Below are positions 13,684 through 16,930 of a stretch of 16,930 nt of DNA, in pieces. The notes below the pieces were generated by a model. It made no database searches, was not told the origin of the DNA, and saw nothing but the letters and a program-made list of their open reading frames with translations. This stretch comes from JBBPYR01 sp038199755 (GTDB taxonomy: Bacteria; Chloroflexota; Ktedonobacteria; Ktedonobacterales; Ktedonobacteraceae): positions 1 through 16,930 of the forward strand of contig JBBPYR010000339.1 of NCBI GenBank assembly GCA_038199755.1, given 5' to 3'. Each line of letters opens with the position of its first letter. Within the stretch, counting starts at the first letter, position 1. Position numbers and translations under genes: made by a program.

Positions 13684-13949
13684 GTGTGATCCCCCAATGG
13701 CAGTAGTGTAGATAGGCGATCTGTTGTCAGGGTTGACACTATTTCGAAGTTCAAGCCAAGTGCTCTTTCAGGTTGGGATGGCAACCTTTTAGATTATGTT
13801 CCTATATAAATGTACCAAATAAAAGGAGCGTGTGTCAATCTTTGCTCATTGCAAGTTCAAAAGTGCTTACTTATATGTATTTCATATACAACCCGTGGTG
13901 GAAAAGAACTCGCGGAAGCCAAAAACTGCGAATTAGCACTTTTTAAGAA
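13684..13949. other. AT-rich intergenic stretch without a gene
   Basis: Between the minus-strand hypothetical gene and the LysM promoter I find no coding frame. It holds a short palindrome (TATATG-TATTT-CATATA, 13871-13887) and a wider 9-bp inverted pair AAAAGTGCT/AGCACTTTT (13859-13867 and 13935-13943). Either could be a regulator site or chance in AT-rich DNA. A TTGACA at 13733-13738 has no matching -10. Confidence 0.4.
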
Positions 13950-13978
13950 TAGGCAAACACAGCGGATTTTGCTATAAT
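13950..13978 (+). promoter_or_regulatory. Promoter of the LysM protein gene
   Basis: TAGGCA (13950-13955, 4 of 6 matches) and a perfect TATAAT (13973-13978) are 17 bases apart. The last two bases of the TATAAT are the first two of an in-frame ATG at 13977, so that ATG cannot be the translated start; transcription should begin near 13985 and the start at 14025 is preferred. Confidence 0.6.
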
Positions 13979-14024
13979 GGCGACTGATTGGAAGATGAAC
14001 CCTAATCGAGATTGGAGTCACATC

Positions 14025-15044
14025 ATGGCTCGCCGTTTTCAACCACGTAATACACCAATGGACAATGCTCGTATTATTGCACGCTCAATTCCTTGGAAAC
14101 TGTTTTTATTACTTCCTCTGCTGTTGGTGCTTGCTATACCTACCTATGTCTATGCAAATCATCTAGGAATGAGTATTATCCCCTCAATTACGAACTTGTT
14201 TTATACGCTGGGTGGACCTGTGCCATCGCCAGTGCCAACGCCACGGCCTTTGTATCCAACCGTATTGCCGCAGGCTGGTTCTGTACTCTATACCGTGCAG
14301 GGTGGCGACTCGTGCGATGAAATTCTGGTGTTTCAGATGCGTATGGCGAAGGCAGGGCAGGTGTTTAGCGATGTCAACCCGATGACGGTGCAGGCGTTGA
14401 ATAAGGCTCTTGGACAAGATTGCCATGCACTACAACCGGGGATGGTGTTGCCGCTTTCGCCGCAATATCCACTCACGACGATTGCCGGGGTGGTGCTCAA
14501 GATTGACGCGGCGACTCCACAGCAGGTCTTGCCAACACCATTAATTAATGTTCCTAATCAGCCACAACTTGGCCCTGACTGCTCAAATGGCTGTTTGCTC
14601 ACTGTGCAGATCGCGTCAGCGGTGCGTGTGCATTTGCAAGTGCAGACGACGCTCACGATTCGCGTAGGCTCCTGGGTGTGGGCCCAGGCATTGATGCCGC
14701 GTAAAGTCGTCTCTGGTTTTGACACATATCCTTATGCAGACCCAGCTACGTCGTTCAATAATGCCACTTTCCATGCCTGTGATTTTCAGGTCGATAACAC
14801 GCATGACGACAACTCTCTCTCCTGCGATCAGGTGACTCCTAATACCATCGATGATGATAACGGGGTATGGCTCTTTGGCGTCACAGGCCAGACCGCAATC
14901 GATCATTGGCATTATCATCTCAACCTGCCAACGGGGACGCGCGTCTTGATCTGGCTCACCAACGTGAACGGAATTCTGAAGTTTGATAAAGGGAATCCCG
15001 CGTATAAATATGATGATACCGCCCATCTGTATGTGAAGGTGTAG
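14025..15044 (+). CDS. Membrane-anchored LysM-domain protein
   Basis: This encodes a 339-residue protein with one N-terminal membrane segment (about 25-43, after basic residues, so the bulk is outside). A Pro-rich linker follows (65-82, PVPSPVPTPRPLYP), then a LysM-like module (88-147, LYTVQGGDSCDEIL to DCHALQPGMVLPL) and a C-terminal region of about 190 residues that I cannot assign. LysM modules bind peptidoglycan or other GlcNAc polymers. Its GDSCDEI and DCHALQPG wording carries two cysteines that could pair, as in secreted LysM proteins. The C-terminal part holds further Cys pairs and Asp/Asn-rich turns (DNTHDDNSLSCD). GGAG stands 7 bases before the ATG at 14025. The probable role is cell-wall-associated. 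No sortase motif is seen. Confidence 0.75.
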   Translation: MARRFQPRNTPMDNARIIARSIPWKLFLLLPLLLVLAIPTYVYANHLGMSIIPSITNLFYTLGGPVPSPVPTPRPLYPTVLPQAGSVLYTVQGGDSCDEILVFQMRMAKAGQVFSDVNPMTVQALNKALGQDCHALQPGMVLPLSPQYPLTTIAGVVLKIDAATPQQVLPTPLINVPNQPQLGPDCSNGCLLTVQIASAVRVHLQVQTTLTIRVGSWVWAQALMPRKVVSGFDTYPYADPATSFNNATFHACDFQVDNTHDDNSLSCDQVTPNTIDDDNGVWLFGVTGQTAIDHWHYHLNLPTGTRVLIWLTNVNGILKFDKGNPAYKYDDTAHLYVKV

Positions 15045-15050
15045 CGACCA

Positions 15051-15080
15051 GAAAATGTGAGTCAACTCATAGTCATTTTC
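15051..15080 (+). terminator. Possible weak terminator after the LysM gene
   Basis: GAAAATG (15051-15057) pairs with CATTTTC (15074-15080), with an inner TGAGT/ACTCA stem, 6 bases past the LysM stop. There is no T-run, and the right arm overlaps the -35 region of the next promoter, so it may equally be a control element of the ATP-grasp gene. Confidence 0.3.
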
Positions 15081-15098
15081 CTGTGGGAAGGGTATACT
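15070..15098 (+). promoter_or_regulatory. Promoter of the ATP-grasp gene
   Basis: TAGTCA (15070-15075, 4 of 6 matches) and TATACT (15093-15098, 5 of 6) are 17 bases apart. Transcription would start near 15105, giving a leader of about 40 bases that carries AGGAGG at 15128-15133. Confidence 0.5.
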
Positions 15099-15143
15099 AT
15101 GCCTGAGTAGCGCGATACTTCTTGCTGAGGAGGATATATTGAT

Positions 15144-16082
15144 ATGCGTTTATGTTTTATATTAGAAGAGAGATACGATCAGAAGCCCATGCCGATGGTG
15201 ATTGCTGACCAGTTAAAGCAATGGGGACATGAGATTGATATCTTACAACCTTATGCTGCCGTAACCAATTTAACCAATTTTGCGCTGATGGAATATGATG
15301 CCTATGTCTTGAAAACGGTGTCGGATGGCCCTGGTCTGACTATTTTGGAGGCCGCAGAAGCGGTAGGTATTCCAACGATTAATAACTCACGTGCGATTCG
15401 CTTGATTCGTGACAAGGCGGTAGCAGCGGCCTTTGCTCATGCGAATGGCTTGCCCGTGCCGCAGACCTATTTTGTGGGACACCCACGCGCTTTATCGAAA
15501 GTGCCGCTTGACCTCTATCCGGTGGTGGTGAAGCCGAGCAATGGTACCTCGCTTCAGGATGTGCATAAGGTGAATACACCCGAAGAGATGGCGCAGTTGA
15601 AGCTCGACCCAAACACCCACTACCTAGCGATGCGCTATGTAGAGAATACGGGCTTTGACATCAAGATTTATGTCACGGGTCAGGAAGTGTTTGCGATTGC
15701 GAAGTCTTCACCATTGCATGGAGCTGTGCAGGAGAGGGAGATACCGATTAGCCGCACCATGCTCAAGCTCGCGCAACAGGTTGGGCGCGTGTTTGGGCTT
15801 GATCTGTATGGCGTCGATGTGTTGGACACACCAGAAGGCTTGATGCTGGTGGATATCAACGACTTTCCTAGTTTCTATGGGGTGCCGCGTAAGGTGGCGG
15901 CCATCTCTGAATACATCTTGCATGCCGCATATCGTTATAAGCTGGAACGGGAGCGTCATCCGCGCCGCATTCAGGTCTTGCCGACGCAGAAACCCCATGC
16001 ACTACGACGGCAGGAAGCTACACTGGTTCCTGCGCAGTCAATGGCACACAATACGAATGTGAAACGCGCTAAAAGTGACTGA
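15144..16082 (+). CDS. ATP-grasp ligase, RimK/LysX-like
   Basis: This encodes a 312-residue ATP-grasp enzyme, a family that activates a carboxylate with ATP and joins it to an amine or similar group. Order: an N-terminal pre-ATP-grasp domain (1-90, MRLCFILEER...), Lys91 in IRDKAVAAA and Lys130 in VVVKPSNGTS as ATP contacts, GVDV (223-226) and the metal site LVDINDFPSF (Asp237, Asn239). The VDINDFPSFYGV ending is reminiscent of RimK, LysX and inositol-phosphate kinase-like members, so the substrate is open. The last 50 residues are basic and low-complexity (RYKLERERHPRR, VKRAKSD). AGGAGG lies 10 bases before the ATG. It is monocistronic in look and convergent with the phosphatase gene, 34 bases away. 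Confidence 0.85.
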   Translation: MRLCFILEERYDQKPMPMVIADQLKQWGHEIDILQPYAAVTNLTNFALMEYDAYVLKTVSDGPGLTILEAAEAVGIPTINNSRAIRLIRDKAVAAAFAHANGLPVPQTYFVGHPRALSKVPLDLYPVVVKPSNGTSLQDVHKVNTPEEMAQLKLDPNTHYLAMRYVENTGFDIKIYVTGQEVFAIAKSSPLHGAVQEREIPISRTMLKLAQQVGRVFGLDLYGVDVLDTPEGLMLVDINDFPSFYGVPRKVAAISEYILHAAYRYKLERERHPRRIQVLPTQKPHALRRQEATLVPAQSMAHNTNVKRAKSD

Positions 16083-16116
16083 TGCGACTCACAAGGCTGC
16101 TTGCGAGGCGTCTGCA

Positions 16117-16809
16117 CTATGATTTTTCGGTGAGTCGTAGATGCCCTACATCGTTTAGCACGTACAGCACGCGGTGCTCGGCTGTTGCGCGAACGATGGT
16201 AATAGAGGTGTTCGCACAAGGGAAAAAAAACTCGCTTTGCAGCCCTAAGACCTCGGCGGCATAGGCGTTGATGGTACCACCATGCGCGAAGACCAGCACA
16301 CGCTGGCCTATACTCGCATGCACAATGCCATCGATGGCCTGTACAACACGCTGGCGAAACGCTTTTGATGGTTCGTTGTCCTGAACGGAGTCCCAACTGC
16401 CAGTGAGTGCCGCCTTGCGGGTGATTTCCACTTGCCGTTGCTGCAAAGCTTTTGAGAGTATATCCAGGTTTTCCCCTTCTTTGACCTGCGGAAGCGTAAT
16501 GACGTGGCCCAGGCGCACCTCTTTGATCTCTTCTATGATGATGGGTGTCAAATCGAGCTGTTCCAGCAAAGGAGCTGCTGTTTCCTGGCAGCGTCGTAAG
16601 GGGCTGCTATAGGCGGCGTCGAAGTGTGTGGTTTTGAGGCGTTCTGCCAGCAACTGAGCTTGTTCGCGTCCAGTGCGGCTCAAGGGGAGGTTGTCGTAGA
16701 CTCCACTGGGAATAATTTCATCGGGGCCAGGGATGGCATCACCGTGTCGAATGAGAAACAACTCTGCGGCCTCTGCACGCCGCACCAGAAATGGATCATT
16801 GGTGTTCAT
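16117..16809 (-). CDS. Histidine phosphatase family protein (phosphoglycerate-mutase-like)
   Basis: This encodes a 230-residue protein of the histidine phosphatase superfamily, which removes phosphate through a phosphohistidine. The catalytic motif LIRHGDA places the nucleophile at His22. SSPLRRCQET (68-77) supplies the phosphate-binding arginine, and VFAHGGTINA carries the second catalytic histidine at 176. The length fits the branch-1 single-domain enzymes (cobalamin phosphatase, sugar-phosphatase or phosphoglycerate-mutase-like members), but the substrate cannot be told. GAGG stands 5 bases before the ATG at 16809. A TATAAA on the minus strand (16818-16823) lies too close for a normal leader. 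Complete gene. Confidence 0.9.
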   Translation of the reverse strand: MNTNDPFLVRRAEAAELFLIRHGDAIPGPDEIIPSGVYDNLPLSRTGREQAQLLAERLKTTHFDAAYSSPLRRCQETAAPLLEQLDLTPIIIEEIKEVRLGHVITLPQVKEGENLDILSKALQQRQVEITRKAALTGSWDSVQDNEPSKAFRQRVVQAIDGIVHASIGQRVLVFAHGGTINAYAAEVLGLQSEFFFPCANTSITIVRATAEHRVLYVLNDVGHLRLTEKS

Positions 16810-16840
16810 GCTACCTCTTTATAGGAGCCAGATGAGGCGT

Positions 16841-16876
16841 GGGGGGGGGGGGTGGGGGCTGGGCACCCCCCCCCCC
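16841..16876. repeat. G/C homopolymer inverted tract near the window end
   Basis: A run of 12 G (16841-16852) followed by T and five more G faces a run of 11 C (16866-16876) across a short spacer containing CTGGGCA, so it can fold on itself. The exact run lengths are unsafe in most sequencing data. It may be a damaged copy of an intergenic GC-rich palindrome. Confidence 0.7.
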
Positions 16877-16930
16877 GCGGGCGGGTTCTGTGTGTCTTAT
16901 TTAGAAGAATATTGGACGACGTAGGGCGGG

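Noticed and set aside
16085..16137. CGACTCAC/GTGAGTCG pair as a terminator between the ATP-grasp and phosphatase genes
   Set aside because: The right arm is inside the phosphatase coding sequence, the loop is 37 bases and no T-run follows in a useful place.
1..16930. CRISPR array, tRNA, rRNA, riboswitch, transposase or phage genes
   Set aside because: No regularly spaced direct repeats, cloverleaf or rRNA-like blocks, or transposase/integrase motifs were seen on either strand by eye; a covariance-model scan was not possible here.

Overview
The window looks like a draft contig or contig-length fragment from a free-living, mid-GC bacterium, most likely of the Chloroflexota, class Ktedonobacteria. 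This is inferred from gene style only: a GYD-domain protein, a TPR remnant of the NB-ARC/kinesin-light-chain kind, a very large PQQ-propeller membrane protein, a cytidylate-kinase-like protein, a LysM membrane protein with a Pro-rich linker, and GTAGGGGCG-type intergenic palindromes. No rRNA, tRNA, CRISPR array, transposase or phage gene is visible. Both ends carry sequence that looks like assembly trouble: a perfect 142-bp palindrome at the left edge and G12/C11 homopolymer tracts at the right edge.

Layout. (1) 1-657: edge palindrome, then a small GYD-domain gene on the minus strand, divergent from (2) a plus-strand succinate-semialdehyde-dehydrogenase-type aldehyde dehydrogenase (657-2060) that ends at a 12-bp hairpin. 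(3) 2061-2501: gene-poor stretch with a start-less TPR remnant on the minus strand and an 18-bp-stem hairpin. (4) 2502-4687: a compact minus-strand metal-resistance operon with overlapping genes: ArsR/SmtB metal sensor, histidine-rich CDF zinc-type exporter, and a second, divergent CDF-like transporter with a Cys-containing tail. (5) 4842-9510: two minus-strand genes, a cytidylate-kinase-like protein and, upstream of it, a 1243-residue protein with two PQQ-type beta-propellers and about three membrane segments.

(6) 9535-13213: a plus-strand operon of LysR regulator, acyl-CoA dehydrogenase, single-domain MaoC hydratase and CitE-type CoA-ester lyase. The last three have the gene order of the mycobacterial fadE19-Rv2499c-Rv2498c block, which points to breakdown of itaconyl-/mesaconyl-CoA through citramalyl-CoA to acetyl-CoA and pyruvate, possibly linked to leucine or branched-chain acid catabolism. 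No CoA transferase or ligase for the first step is in the window. The operon ends in an 86-bp palindromic repeat whose first bases form the stop codon of the lyase gene.

(7) 13297-16809: an unrecognised 128-residue protein (minus), a membrane-anchored LysM protein (plus), an ATP-grasp ligase (plus) and a histidine phosphatase (minus). Two start codons (the ArsR gene and the LysM gene) were moved downstream because a TATAAT box lies just before or on the longer alternative start.

Nothing here is clearly a new defence or mobile system. The most interesting points are the double-propeller membrane protein, the repeat-supplied stop codon, the overlapping pair of different CDF transporters, and the CoA-lyase operon lacking its activating enzyme.
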